Source of the DNA: Aneurinibacillus sp. REN35
GTDB lineage: Bacteria > Bacillota > Bacilli > Aneurinibacillales > Aneurinibacillaceae
Assembly (NCBI RefSeq): GCF_041379945.2
Contig: NZ_JBFTXJ020000013.1
Span: forward strand, 62,001-126,000
Reading direction: 5' to 3'
DNA length: 64,000 nt
A program made the translations under genes and the position numbers. A model generated the notes under the pieces. The model worked only from the letters and a program-made list of their open reading frames with translations, was not told the DNA's origin and ran no database searches. Of the stretch, positions 16,952-28,373 are shown piece by piece (position 1 is the stretch's first letter; each line of letters opens with the position of its first letter).

Positions 16952-19078
16952 TTATGCATGCATACTCGTTTGCTTTTGAAGGATTTTTTGATATTTGCGG
17001 CTTACAGAGGATTGGCTAATCCCAAGTGCTTTGGCAGCCATGGTCGTTGTTTTGTACCGTTCCATCGCTAGGATAATAAGCTGTTCTTCCACATCATCCA
17101 ATGCTTCCTGCAGTGGGATCAGATTCGTAATAATCGGCTTAACCTTGGTCGATGCCTTCTTCCATTGGAGGAATCGATTCAGATGACCGGCGTCGATCAT
17201 TTCATCTTCCGTCGTCACAACCGCGCGTTCAATAATATTCTGCAGCTCACGCACATTACCCGGCCACGAATAAACCTCAAGCAAGTTGAGTGCATCCGGA
17301 CTTAGCTGAATATCACGATGATACGTATCATTGAGCTTTTGCAGGAAATAGTAAGCAAGCACCGGAATATCCTCCGGACGTTCCCGCAGCGGCGGAATAT
17401 GAATCGGAATTACATTTAAGCGATAGAACAAATCTTCACGGAAGCTTCCTTCCTCCACGCGCTGCTCTAAATTTTTATTCGTGGCAGCAATAATCTGCAC
17501 ATCCACCTGCATGGTATCAGTACTGCCGACCGGAATGATTTCACGCTCCTGAAGTACACGCAGCAGCTTCACCTGCAAGGAAAGTGGCATCTCACCAATT
17601 TCATCGAGGAACAAAACGCCGCTGTCCGCTTTCTGAAAATATCCTTCTTTTCCCCGCGGATCCGCTCCAGTAAATGCCCCCTTCTCATAACCGAACAATT
17701 CACTCTCTAGCAGGTTCTCAGGAATGGCACCACAATTAATTTTGAGAAAAGGCTTCGCTGCACGCACGCCCAATTGATGAATCGCCTTAGCAAATACTTC
17801 CTTTCCTACCCCCGATTCCCCCGTGAGCAGCACTGTGGATGAGAAGCGTGCAATCTTTTCAATTTCACGCATAATGCGATCAATTTTTGGACTGCAATAG
17901 ACCACACTTCGGTTCAGTGTATGTCGGCTTTTTAGATTTTCCAGTTCTTCCTTATACTGTTGAGAGAGCTTTTTAACTTCACGCAGCTCGTTTTTTAATT
18001 TGCTTGTCTCCGTAATATCACGGGAAGCGATTACAATCCGCTCGATCTTCCCTTCTTCATCGAATACCGGGTTGCCGACAGCGAGCACTTTACAACCGTT
18101 ATTCAAATCTTGAATGACTGATACTTTTCGCTTCTGCTCCAAAACAAGCCGGGTCACCGCAGGCTTAAACAGTCCTTTATCCTCTAACTCCAGCAAGTTC
18201 TTCCCTACAAGCTCCCGTAGGTCACCCTGCCGGAAATTGATTTCATCGTTATCGCTAAAGCGCATCAATTTTCCTTCAGCATCTACAACAAGGATTTCAT
18301 CATAAATAGTAGAAAGAATCGCTTTCATATCTTTATTTAAATCTTTAACATAATCAAGTTCCATTGCAATTTCCTCAAGCATTGGCAAATCCTGTACTAC
18401 AATGATGACACCCTTCACCTCATGATCCGGTGTCAGAATTGGGCTATAGTCCGCTAGTATTCCCATCTCAGGCCGTAGATGCAGCTGATTTAAAATCGTC
18501 TCACCCGTTGTAAATACGCGTTCAATCTGCTCTGCGCCAAACACTTCATGAGCAGGACGGTTATGGAGCTTCTCTCTCTCCGAACGGATCATGCGCACAC
18601 CTTCGTCATTGTAGTTAATGATCGCACCCTGCTTATCAACAACGAAAATTCCCATCGGAATGGAGGAAAGAATTGTGCGGAACAAATCAATATTGTGGTC
18701 ATCTTGACGCAATAGCTCAATAAGAATATCTTCACGGCGCAAATATCCGCATACCTGGTCATGCTTGTCTTTGACAATGACCATCTCTTCTCCCAGCAGC
18801 TTAAATATGTCGGGGACAGGGACATCACAGTAAATATGGTACGCGAAATGCAGTGGAATGAGCTGGGATAGCCAGAAGTGTCTTTCCTTCTCTGGCTCCT
18901 GCGTCTCCATCTCATCCATAATGTCATGTGCCCGGATATAACCGAGAATCTCATCTTTTTTCTTAACGAAAAGGACCGGCTCCTTCTGTTCAGCTACATA
19001 GCTCTCTACTTCGGTGAATGACATATCCGTAGAAACCGAACAAATCCCGCGCACATTGTCTTCGGTAAATACCAACAC
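16952..19078 (-). CDS. Sigma-54-dependent transcriptional activator (CBS-like, PAS, AAA+, Fis-type HTH)
   Basis: 708 aa from a GTG at 19078 with AAAGGGGA 7 nt upstream (a TTG six codons earlier lacks a site). The N terminus (1-125) looks like a CBS pair, followed by two PAS domains (about 130-245 and 255-370) and a coiled linker. The AAA+ core has Walker A GESGVGKE, the sigma-54 contact loop GAFTGA and Walker B VLFLDEIGEM, and a Fis-type HTH ends the protein (AKALGISQSSVSRKYQKI). It is the only such activator in the window and lies behind the putrescine operon. Its likely targets are the three sigma-54 promoters at 22529, 24323 and 29827. A palindrome of the same type precedes its own gene, so autoregulation is possible. 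Confidence 0.9.
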   Translation of the reverse strand: MLVFTEDNVRGICSVSTDMSFTEVESYVAEQKEPVLFVKKKDEILGYIRAHDIMDEMETQEPEKERHFWLSQLIPLHFAYHIYCDVPVPDIFKLLGEEMVIVKDKHDQVCGYLRREDILIELLRQDDHNIDLFRTILSSIPMGIFVVDKQGAIINYNDEGVRMIRSEREKLHNRPAHEVFGAEQIERVFTTGETILNQLHLRPEMGILADYSPILTPDHEVKGVIIVVQDLPMLEEIAMELDYVKDLNKDMKAILSTIYDEILVVDAEGKLMRFSDNDEINFRQGDLRELVGKNLLELEDKGLFKPAVTRLVLEQKRKVSVIQDLNNGCKVLAVGNPVFDEEGKIERIVIASRDITETSKLKNELREVKKLSQQYKEELENLKSRHTLNRSVVYCSPKIDRIMREIEKIARFSSTVLLTGESGVGKEVFAKAIHQLGVRAAKPFLKINCGAIPENLLESELFGYEKGAFTGADPRGKEGYFQKADSGVLFLDEIGEMPLSLQVKLLRVLQEREIIPVGSTDTMQVDVQIIAATNKNLEQRVEEGSFREDLFYRLNVIPIHIPPLRERPEDIPVLAYYFLQKLNDTYHRDIQLSPDALNLLEVYSWPGNVRELQNIIERAVVTTEDEMIDAGHLNRFLQWKKASTKVKPIITNLIPLQEALDDVEEQLIILAMERYKTTTMAAKALGISQSSVSRKYQKILQKQTSMHA

Positions 19079-19153
19079 CTTCCCATCCCCTTTCAATTCA
19101 GAAAATTATGCGTAGTGTAATTCTATTGAAATTCTCTGCATAATTCAATATGG

Positions 19154-19171
19154 TTATGCGCATCTGCATAC
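19154..19171. promoter_or_regulatory. Candidate activator-binding palindrome upstream of the sigma-54 activator gene
   Basis: TTATGC-GCATCT-GCATAC: six-base arms, six-base spacer, five of six arm bases complementary. The same arm pattern is found upstream of each sigma-54 promoter in the window. It lies about 75 bp before the activator start codon, between its gene and the terminator of the patA unit. Confidence 0.5.
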
Positions 19172-19177
19172 AAGAAT

Positions 19178-19216
19178 AAGCAGGAAGCTGTGAGATATCC
19201 TCTAAGCCTCCTGCTT
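19178..19216 (-). terminator. Terminator of the aldehyde dehydrogenase-patA operon
   Basis: AAGCAGGAAGCT (19178-19189) pairs with AGCCTCCTGCTT (19205-19216), one G-T type mismatch. It stands ten bases after the stop of the 83-aa gene. The T tract is weak. Confidence 0.75.
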
Positions 19217-19225
19217 GTATATCAT

Positions 19226-19477
19226 TTATATACCATCAATTTGCGCTGTCTTCTCCTCAATATAAGCAAGGACCATCCCAGGTATCACCCGGTCTCCATC
19301 TCCTACTTCTAGTGAGTGGACATGCCCGCTAATATCAACCACAATTTCTTCTACCATTCCGTCATCTGTACGAATAAGAAACAATGTATCCCATTCGTAA
19401 AAACAAGATGAGAAAGGGTGGAGAACTTTCTCCACCACTCCATAATAAGGACTTACCACCGGATACTGAATGGTCAT
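19226..19477 (-). CDS. Small biotinyl/lipoyl-like (HlyD-type) beta-barrel protein
   Basis: 83 aa. The second half, ISGHVHSLEVGDGDRVIPGM then VLAYIEE, has the hammerhead pattern of biotinyl/lipoyl domains, but the lysine motif that carries the cofactor is absent. It starts 11 bp after patA and is the last gene before the terminator, so it is cotranscribed with the putrescine operon. A carrier role is unlikely without the lysine; a metal- or protein-binding module is possible. Function unknown. Confidence 0.6.
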   Translation of the reverse strand: MTIQYPVVSPYYGVVEKVLHPFSSCFYEWDTLFLIRTDDGMVEEIVVDISGHVHSLEVGDGDRVIPGMVLAYIEEKTAQIDGI

Positions 19478-19488
19478 CCTATAACTTC

Positions 19489-22472
<2,984 letters not shown>

Positions 22473-22528
22473 TTATATTCCTCCTCACGTTTTATAGAAA
22501 GGTTTTATTTGATTTGTCTTTATATAAC

Positions 22529-22544
22529 TGCAATGTTGATGCCA
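22529..22544 (-). promoter_or_regulatory. Sigma-54 (-24/-12) promoter of the aldehyde dehydrogenase-patA operon
   Basis: Minus strand reads TGGCAT-CAACA-TTGCA, matching TGGCAC-N5-TTGCW with one difference and with GG and GC at the right spacing. It stands 57 bp before the start codon. Confidence 0.82.
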
Positions 22545-22663
22545 ACTTTCATATCTGCATAGAAATTAGCCACTATGCCTTGATGTTACGCAGCTTTATA
22601 CGGTTTTTTATCTTTTTCATTCATTTCAATTATTCCGATATTTCTATGCGTTTGTTAATAATT

Positions 22664-22681
22664 CTATTCATATATGCATAG
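22664..22681. promoter_or_regulatory. Candidate activator site (UAS) of the aldehyde dehydrogenase-patA operon
   Basis: CTATTC-ATATAT-GCATAG, a six-base-arm palindrome with one mismatch and 6-bp spacer, centred about 135 bp upstream of the sigma-54 promoter. Half sites of the same kind (CTATGCG near 22643) lie close by. Confidence 0.5.
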
Positions 22682-22684
22682 ATT

Positions 22685-22975
22685 CTAGTCATATTGTGAA
22701 ACAGCAGGTGGAAATGCAGGGAGCGCCGCTGCAAAGAACTCTTTAATTTTGTCTACATCTTCCTCTGCAACAGCCAATTTCTTTACCCAATACTTCTCAT
22801 CATGGAGATCATCATGAGAAAGCAGAAGCGATTGTCCGCTTTGAAGGCATGTAATAAAGCTCTTGCCCTGGAACAAACTGCTGTATACAAATGAAAAGTC
22901 ATAACGAGCTTCATCCGTTGCCAAGCAGACATAACGGGTCATTGACTGTTCTGATTCATCAAAAAGGTATTCCAT
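22685..22975 (-). CDS. DUF3055-like small protein
   Basis: 96 aa from the ATG at 22975, which has GGGAGG 8 nt before it; an upstream in-frame ATG is inside the glutamate dehydrogenase gene. The sequence MEYLFDESEQSMTRYVCLAT and CLQSGQSLLLSHDDL resemble Bacillus DUF3055 proteins as I recall them. It is cytosolic, without motifs of known function. It follows the dehydrogenase gene by 19 bp and is likely cotranscribed. Confidence 0.6.
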   Translation of the reverse strand: MEYLFDESEQSMTRYVCLATDEARYDFSFVYSSLFQGKSFITCLQSGQSLLLSHDDLHDEKYWVKKLAVAEEDVDKIKEFFAAALPAFPPAVSQYD

Positions 22976-22994
22976 TCTGCATTCCTCCCGTTGT

Positions 22995-24272
22995 TTATTC
23001 AACCCAGCCACGCAGGCGGCATGCCTCCGCAAGACGGCGAACCGCTACCATATAGGCTGCTGTCCGCATATCCACTTGGTGGGCTTCAGCCGTTTGATAT
23101 ACTTTTTGGAAGCTGGTTTCCATCTTATCTTTTAAGCGAGCATCTACAAGATCAGCATCCCAATAATAGCCTTGATTATTTTGCACCCATTCAAAGTAAG
23201 AGACAATCACACCACCCGAGTTAGCCAGTACATCCGGCACGACAGTAACTCCACGTTCGCTTAAAATTTTCCCCGCCTCAGTTGTAGTCGGTCCGTTTGC
23301 GGCTTCGACGATAATTTTGCATTGGAGACGCGGGGCATTTTCTGCTGTAATCTGTCCACCCAAAGCGGCCGGAATCAATACGTCACATTCTTGTTCTAGA
23401 AGTTCGTCATTAGACATTGTGGAGTTGAATAGATGAGTTACGGCACCGAATGAATCCCGCTTCTCCATTAAATAAGGAATATCTAAGCCATTCTCATCAT
23501 AAATGCCGCCCATAACATCGGCGATACCAACTACTTTTGCTCCGCATTCATGCAGAAACTCCGCCAAGTAGCTGCCTACATTCCCAAAGCCTTGAATGAT
23601 AATGCGCATATCTTGCAACTTCATTTGTTTTTTCTCGGCAATAAACTGCAAGATGTAGAATAAGCCGCGAGAAGTCGCTGTCTCACGACCTTTTGATCCA
23701 CCTAAAGCCAATGGTTTTCCCGTAATAAATCCTGGAGAATCGAATTCCCGAATGTGATCATATTCATCTAGCATCCATGCCATTACCTGTGAATTGGTGT
23801 ACATATCCGGTGCCGGAATATCCTTAGAAGGGCCAACAATCTGACTCACTGCACGAACATAGGCACGGCTTAACCGCTCTAGCTCACGCATGCTCATGGT
23901 ACGTGGATCACAGATTACGCCGCCTTTTCCACCGCCGTATGGCAGGTCGGTAATCCCACACTTCAAGCTCATCCATCCCGCGAGAGCGCTTACTTCATCC
24001 GCATCAACTTCCGGGTGGAAACGGATGCCTCCCTTGGTCGGACCCATTGCATCATTATGCTGCGCACGATACCCTTTGAAGATCTGCGTCGTACCATCAT
24101 CCATCTTCACAGGAATATTAACTTCAAGCACCCGCATAGGCTCCTTTAAAAATGTGTAGACGGTTTCAGAGTAATGCAGGCGTTCTATAGCTTCCCGTAA
24201 TACTGATTGAAACGCTTCAAGTTCGCTCGTCTTCTTTTTTACCTGCTCTTGCTTGGTTATCGTTTTATTCAT
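22995..24272 (-). CDS. NAD-type glutamate dehydrogenase (RocG/GudB family)
   Basis: 425-aa Glu/Leu/Phe/Val dehydrogenase: catalytic lysine segment PYGGGKGGVICDP, the GPSKDIPAPDMYT loop, and the Rossmann motif GFGNVGSY. It deaminates glutamate to 2-oxoglutarate and ammonia. The ATG at 24272 has GAGGTGG 8 nt upstream; a longer open frame (to 24350) has none and would overlap the sigma-54 promoter. That promoter at 24323 and two palindromes place the gene in the same regulon as the putrescine operon. This fits disposal of the glutamate made by PatA. Confidence 0.92.
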   Translation of the reverse strand: MNKTITKQEQVKKKTSELEAFQSVLREAIERLHYSETVYTFLKEPMRVLEVNIPVKMDDGTTQIFKGYRAQHNDAMGPTKGGIRFHPEVDADEVSALAGWMSLKCGITDLPYGGGKGGVICDPRTMSMRELERLSRAYVRAVSQIVGPSKDIPAPDMYTNSQVMAWMLDEYDHIREFDSPGFITGKPLALGGSKGRETATSRGLFYILQFIAEKKQMKLQDMRIIIQGFGNVGSYLAEFLHECGAKVVGIADVMGGIYDENGLDIPYLMEKRDSFGAVTHLFNSTMSNDELLEQECDVLIPAALGGQITAENAPRLQCKIIVEAANGPTTTEAGKILSERGVTVVPDVLANSGGVIVSYFEWVQNNQGYYWDADLVDARLKDKMETSFQKVYQTAEAHQVDMRTAAYMVAVRRLAEACRLRGWVE

Positions 24273-24322
24273 GGCTATATCCACCTCATTATTTACAATT
24301 TGCTGTTTAATAAATTTAAAGT

Positions 24323-24338
24323 AGCAATAAGCATGCCA
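24323..24338 (-). promoter_or_regulatory. Sigma-54 promoter of glutamate dehydrogenase
   Basis: Minus strand TGGCAT-GCTTA-TTGCT, one difference from TGGCAC-N5-TTGCW. It lies 50 bp before the start codon. Confidence 0.85.
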
Positions 24339-24389
24339 AGTGAAAAACAACGGGAAACGTGCAAAATCGAACCGATTGACCTAGTATCC

Positions 24390-24407
24390 TTACGCAAAAT
24401 TGCATAA
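24390..24407. promoter_or_regulatory. Candidate activator site 1 upstream of glutamate dehydrogenase
   Basis: TTACGC-AAAATT-GCATAA, six-base arms with one mismatch, 6-bp spacer, about 50 bp above the sigma-54 promoter. Confidence 0.5.
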
Positions 24408-24449
24408 TCTATCGACAGGAGAATAATATTCATGCATAACATTTTAGAT

Positions 24450-24467
24450 ATATGCTAAATCGCATAT
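24450..24467. promoter_or_regulatory. Candidate activator site 2 upstream of glutamate dehydrogenase
   Basis: ATATGC-TAAATC-GCATAT, a perfect six-base inverted repeat with a 6-bp spacer, about 110 bp above the sigma-54 promoter. It is the best example of the proposed motif. Confidence 0.55.
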
Positions 24468-24473
24468 AAAAAA

Positions 24474-24498
24474 GAGCAGCCTCTTCTTTCGGCTGCTC
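24474..24498 (-). terminator. Terminator of phoX-tatA
   Basis: GAGCAGCC (24474-24481), 9-nt loop, GGCTGCTC (24491-24498), followed on the minus strand by TTTTTT. It is behind the tatA stop. Confidence 0.88.
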
Positions 24499-24524
24499 CT
24501 TCATCCTATATCGTTTCTTAAGTT

Positions 24525-24743
24525 TTATGAAAGTCTTTTTACTTTCTCGTCCTGATTTGTCGAAAGTGTGGATGCTTTTTTATCTTCTTCCTCATCACTT
24601 GTAAGATGTTTGGCCGAGTTTTTAAATTCAGTGAGTGTACGTCCAAAAGCTCGTCCGATTTCTGGAAGCTTATTTGGACCAAATACGATCAGCGCAATGA
24701 CAAGAATAAGAATTAAGCCAGGAACCCCAATGTTTGAAAGCAT
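24525..24743 (-). CDS. tatA: Twin-arginine translocase subunit TatA
   Basis: 72 aa: one N-terminal membrane helix (about 8-22, [14 protein letters not shown]), the [15 protein letters not shown] hinge and amphipathic helix, and a charged tail. It forms the pore of the Tat pathway. It lies 31 bp behind phoX, whose product carries a Tat signal, so it probably is a dedicated partner. No tatC is seen here. Confidence 0.92.
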   Translation of the reverse strand: MLSNIGVPGLILILVIALIVFGPNKLPEIGRAFGRTLTEFKNSAKHLTSDEEEDKKASTLSTNQDEKVKRLS

Positions 24744-24774
24744 AGTATGATCTCCCTTCCTTTATGCAGATTAA

Positions 24775-26436
24775 TTAAAATCCTGTAATGGCAACAACGC
24801 TTGGCAGAGCAATTGCATTGCCGCCTTTTGGCCAATGACTCGTCGGTTCTGCATATGATGCTAAGTTCTCACCCGGATGCTGTACGGCTAAGAATAGCGT
24901 CTTCTCATCCGGTGTAAACCACGGGCCTGTCATCTCAGCACCGATTGGGGCTGAAGCAAACTGCGCAGCCGCTCCTTTATCTGCGCCGGATGTTGGAATG
25001 AAGAACAATCCATTATTACCGAATGATTTATAAATTCCGCTATTCATCGATGAAGATGAAATATCAGTTACAACCCACAAGTTTCCGGCACTATCGAACG
25101 CAAGATTATCTGGTGCTGCAAATCCACTCTGCGGGCCGCCTGTAGCAAAAATTTCAAATGTAAACTCCTGAGCCGCATGGTTATGATCCTTCTCAAGTAA
25201 CCGCACAATCTGTCCATAGAAATTCCCATGCTTCGAATTGTTCGTAAGGGCGATGAATACACTGCCATCAAGCGGATGTACCTCAACATCTTCCGGACGG
25301 TCCATCGGAGTAGCTCCTACTGCTTTGGCTGCATCCCGGCAATTTACCAGCACATCTGCTTGTGACGTGAACAACGCCTTTCCTGAAGCATCCTTTGCTG
25401 TTTGCAATGCTTCATTTCGTATGTAATCGAGCGCGATCCATTTCCCTTTGCTAAAATTCGCTACATACAATGTCCCCTCTTCAAGCAGCTTGGTGTTTGC
25501 TTTGCCTGCTTTCTTGCTGTATGCATTTTTGGATACATATTTATATACATACTGATCATTGGCATCATCCCCCATATACACTACAAGCTGACCGGTTGAC
25601 GCTATCGTCATGGCTGTATTCTCATGAGAAAACCGACCTAATGCTGTATGTTTTTTGGGTACAGAATTCGGATCGAATGGATCTACCTCTACCACCCAGC
25701 CATAATGTGTTGCATCCTTTAGCTTGGTATCTGCGACTACACTATCAAAATTCTCTTCGCACGAAAGAATGGTGTTCCATAGTGTTGCACCACCCGAGCA
25801 GTTAGCGAATGTACCAATCACTTCGTGAGCGCCGCCTACTGCCGAGTGGCCTGCTGCTGCACCTGTCAACTTATGCTTGGTTAACCCGCTTACTCTGCGT
25901 CCGTATTTTGAATCTGGGATCAGACGCCACGTTCCTTTCTCCTTCTTTACTTCAATAACAGAGCCGCCAAGCGAGTAGAGATACTTTTCGATTTGGGCTT
26001 TTGTACGCATATTGTTTTTCGGGTCCGCATTTAATGCGTCATAACCTGTTACATAATATTCTAATTCCCCTACATACTCATGATTTACCCATAGCAGTCC
26101 ATGCTCATGATTTCCATCGATGGGCAAAAAACAGGTAAAATCATTGTTGAATCCAAATGTGTCACCTTTTTCGTTGATTTTGTCACCATACGATGCAATA
26201 ACATCATATTTGTATCCCTGCGGCAGCACCAGTTCATCTCTATTCGTTGCTTGAATCGGCTTGAATTTTACTTTGATCGGCTTACGCTTGTCCTCTTCCA
26301 TGCCGAAGAGATGATCCGCTGTCTTACCGGAAAGCGTGCGCTCAGCCGCAAATGCCGGAATGCCTGTCGCAAGCGATGCCAGGGCAGCCGTACCTGTGCC
26401 AAGATAAGTTAGAAATTGTCTTCGATTCATTTCCAT
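24775..26436 (-). CDS. phoX: PhoX-type (DUF839) phosphatase with Tat signal
   Basis: 553 aa from the ATG at 26436 (residues MEMNRRQFLTYLGTG), with the twin-arginine RRQFL at positions 5-9 and cleavage probably at AFAA. The ORF could start 20 codons upstream, but no ribosome site supports it and GGGGAG stands 10 nt before this ATG. The mature part matches the PhoX family: alkaline phosphatases exported folded and dependent on calcium and iron. RPEDVEVHPLDGSVFIALTN and DNLAFDSAGNLWVVTD are typical of the propeller. It is followed by tatA and preceded by Pho-box-like repeats, pointing to phosphate starvation control. Confidence 0.85.
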   Translation of the reverse strand: MEMNRRQFLTYLGTGTAALASLATGIPAFAAERTLSGKTADHLFGMEEDKRKPIKVKFKPIQATNRDELVLPQGYKYDVIASYGDKINEKGDTFGFNNDFTCFLPIDGNHEHGLLWVNHEYVGELEYYVTGYDALNADPKNNMRTKAQIEKYLYSLGGSVIEVKKEKGTWRLIPDSKYGRRVSGLTKHKLTGAAAGHSAVGGAHEVIGTFANCSGGATLWNTILSCEENFDSVVADTKLKDATHYGWVVEVDPFDPNSVPKKHTALGRFSHENTAMTIASTGQLVVYMGDDANDQYVYKYVSKNAYSKKAGKANTKLLEEGTLYVANFSKGKWIALDYIRNEALQTAKDASGKALFTSQADVLVNCRDAAKAVGATPMDRPEDVEVHPLDGSVFIALTNNSKHGNFYGQIVRLLEKDHNHAAQEFTFEIFATGGPQSGFAAPDNLAFDSAGNLWVVTDISSSSMNSGIYKSFGNNGLFFIPTSGADKGAAAQFASAPIGAEMTGPWFTPDEKTLFLAVQHPGENLASYAEPTSHWPKGGNAIALPSVVAITGF

Positions 26437-26520
26437 ACATGTATCACTCCCCGTTTTTCCTCTACTGTGTCTCTGCCTGCTGGCACATGATTTCATTGTA
26501 CAAGCATATTCTTATGCTAC

Positions 26521-26548
26521 TTTTAATCTTGTTTTAAAATCGTGTAAA
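26521..26548 (-). promoter_or_regulatory. Candidate PhoP box array upstream of phoX
   Basis: Minus strand has three TT-rich hexamers TTTACA, TTAAAA and TTAAAA, each 11 bp apart, the spacing expected of Bacillus PhoP sites (TTAACA-like repeats). The array begins about 85 bp before the start codon. The match is loose in the third and second repeats. Confidence 0.45.
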
Positions 26549-26685
26549 TTTTCATTAAAAACATAAAGCATAACTATGGAGTGAGTTTTTCGCCCTTTTG
26601 TTGGAAATGTTTTCTTGGGCAAAGACACATCAGAACGGACAAGCTAAGCTTGAAGGATTTACTTTGCAACCAAAGGAGCTTTTTC

Positions 26686-27879
26686 ATGGAACAGACAGGA
26701 AAACTTGATGGACAGGCCCGCCTTCTGCTGCTGATGAATACACTGTATCTCAGCTCAATCGGCCTCTCCAACACTTTCGTCAACGTCTACCTGTGGAAAG
26801 TGAAAAGCGACTATGCCGTGATCGGGCTGTACAACATGTTTGCTTTCCTTGCTATTCCGCTCGCATTTTGGGTAGGGGGTCATCTAATCAAGCGATGGGA
26901 CCGAGTCATAAGCATTCGGCTTGGTGTTTTAATCATGGCTGCATTTTATCTCACTGTATTGTCATTAGGAAAATCCGCTGCCGTCTACGTGATTCCACTT
27001 GGGCTTTTGCTCGGCACCGGCGCAGGATTTTATTGGCTGGGTTATTATGTAATGTATTTCGAAATTACCGGCCCGGACAACCGGGATACCTTCAACGGAG
27101 CAAACGGGCTTATGATATCACTGGCTGCCGGGGGGGCTCCCTTTCTTGCGGGATGGCTCGTTACGCACCAGACGCAAGGATACCGACTTATTTTTTCGCT
27201 TTCACTCCTGATCTTCGTGCTCGCAGTTGCCGTTAGCTTCTTCATTCAAGGAAGAAAATGCGAAGGGGAGCTTGATTTGAGGCGCGTGTGGGCGGATACA
27301 TGTGCCATATCAAAATGGCACTATGTTGTATTCTCGTATTTTTTCTGGGGAATAAGGGAAGGTGTCATGATTTTTCTTGTTGGTCTTCTCGTCTTTGTGA
27401 TCTCAGCCAACGAGTTTACCGTAGGGGTCTATGCACTTCTTACATCGATCCTCTCTCTACTATCCTATTATGTCGTTGGTAAATGGATTCGTCCGGTAAG
27501 GCGCGAGCGGTTTCTGTTTATCGGTGCCATTATGCTGGCCGTATCAGTACTGCCGCTTCTCATCCAGTTTCGCTTTGGCACACTGCTTGCTCTAGGCATT
27601 GGAACCGCGTTATTCTATCCCTTTTTCTCCATCCCGCTTGTATCAACCAGCTTCGATGTTATCGGAGAAAGTATGGAGAAGGCACAGCTGCGCGTCGAAT
27701 ATATTATCATTCGGGAATTTGCTTTTAGTCTGGGCCGCCTACTCAGTACGTTTTCATTTGTACTGCTTGTCGGGATTACCACAAGTTCTCTAGCGCTCAT
27801 CTTCTATTTACTTGTATTAAACCTGCTGCTGCTCTGTTGTTGGGCGTTCATGCGCCACGTTTTCCCTGCTCATGTATAA
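26686..27879 (+). CDS. MFS transporter
   Basis: 397-aa major facilitator protein with about twelve membrane segments. The loop between segments 2 and 3 carries GHLIKRWDRV-type charged residues of the MFS motif A. The ATG at 26686 has AAAGGAG 10 nt before it. An ORF extension to 26581 has no ribosome binding site. It stands alone between phoX and a small unknown gene. Substrate unknown. Confidence 0.82.
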   Translation: MEQTGKLDGQARLLLLMNTLYLSSIGLSNTFVNVYLWKVKSDYAVIGLYNMFAFLAIPLAFWVGGHLIKRWDRVISIRLGVLIMAAFYLTVLSLGKSAAVYVIPLGLLLGTGAGFYWLGYYVMYFEITGPDNRDTFNGANGLMISLAAGGAPFLAGWLVTHQTQGYRLIFSLSLLIFVLAVAVSFFIQGRKCEGELDLRRVWADTCAISKWHYVVFSYFFWGIREGVMIFLVGLLVFVISANEFTVGVYALLTSILSLLSYYVVGKWIRPVRRERFLFIGAIMLAVSVLPLLIQFRFGTLLALGIGTALFYPFFSIPLVSTSFDVIGESMEKAQLRVEYIIIREFAFSLGRLLSTFSFVLLVGITTSSLALIFYLLVLNLLLLCCWAFMRHVFPAHV

Positions 27880-27943
27880 ACCGTACCATACAGCTAACAC
27901 TAAGAACATAAGCTTTCATTCTACGAAAGGGAAGCGACAAACT

Positions 27944-28318
27944 ATGGACGAAAAATACATTCTTGCCTATTTCAATACGCCTGAACAAGCCAAAAACATT
28001 CAACAGCAATTGGCGGCACAGGAAGGCATTATCGCCACCCAAATTGACCGTATTGGTTTGTATCCCGGTCCTGAGCCGGATCATACGATTCAATCCATTA
28101 CCGGAAATTTTGCCAGCCTGGCTTCACTAACCACAGATGCCACCCCCACACAGCCTGATGCGAATGTAATGATGAGTGCTCATCCAAGCGCAAGCGGTCT
28201 CAGTGATGGAGGAGAGGATATCATTCGCGGAAGAGACATTCTGCTTACTGTAGTGGTGCGTCCTGACCGCCACAAAGAAACAATGCAGCTTATCCGTGCT
28301 GCCGGAGGACTTGTATAA
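27944..28318 (+). CDS. Hypothetical protein, 124 aa
   Basis: Not recognised. It begins MDEKYILAYFNTPEQAKNIQ and ends VVRPDRHKETMQLIRAAGGLV, which suggests a ferredoxin-like alpha-beta fold of the general stress protein 17M (YflT) sort, unproven. Soluble, no cysteine, no membrane segment. GAAAGGG lies about 11 nt before the ATG. It has its own terminator, 65 bp behind the MFS gene. Confidence 0.6.
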   Translation: MDEKYILAYFNTPEQAKNIQQQLAAQEGIIATQIDRIGLYPGPEPDHTIQSITGNFASLASLTTDATPTQPDANVMMSAHPSASGLSDGGEDIIRGRDILLTVVVRPDRHKETMQLIRAAGGLV

Positions 28319-28324
28319 ATGTCA

Positions 28325-28359
28325 AAAGGCGCTTTTCCCGCAGAAGGAAAGGCGCCTTT
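28325..28359. terminator. Terminator between convergent genes
   Basis: AAAGGCGCTTTTCC pairs with GGAAAGGCGCCTTT (one G-T pair), with a T run on the plus strand. It serves the 124-aa gene and possibly the permease gene on the minus strand. Confidence 0.88.
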
Positions 28360-28373
28360 CTTTTTTTGCTTTA

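Noticed and set aside
24273-24350. Extended N terminus of glutamate dehydrogenase (26 more residues)
   Set aside because: It would contain the sigma-54 promoter and has no ribosome site; the ATG at 24272 has GAGGTGG.
26484-26500. TGGCAC-like sequence before phoX as a sigma-54 promoter
   Set aside because: TGGCACATGATTTCAT on the plus strand lacks the GC at -12 and points away from phoX.
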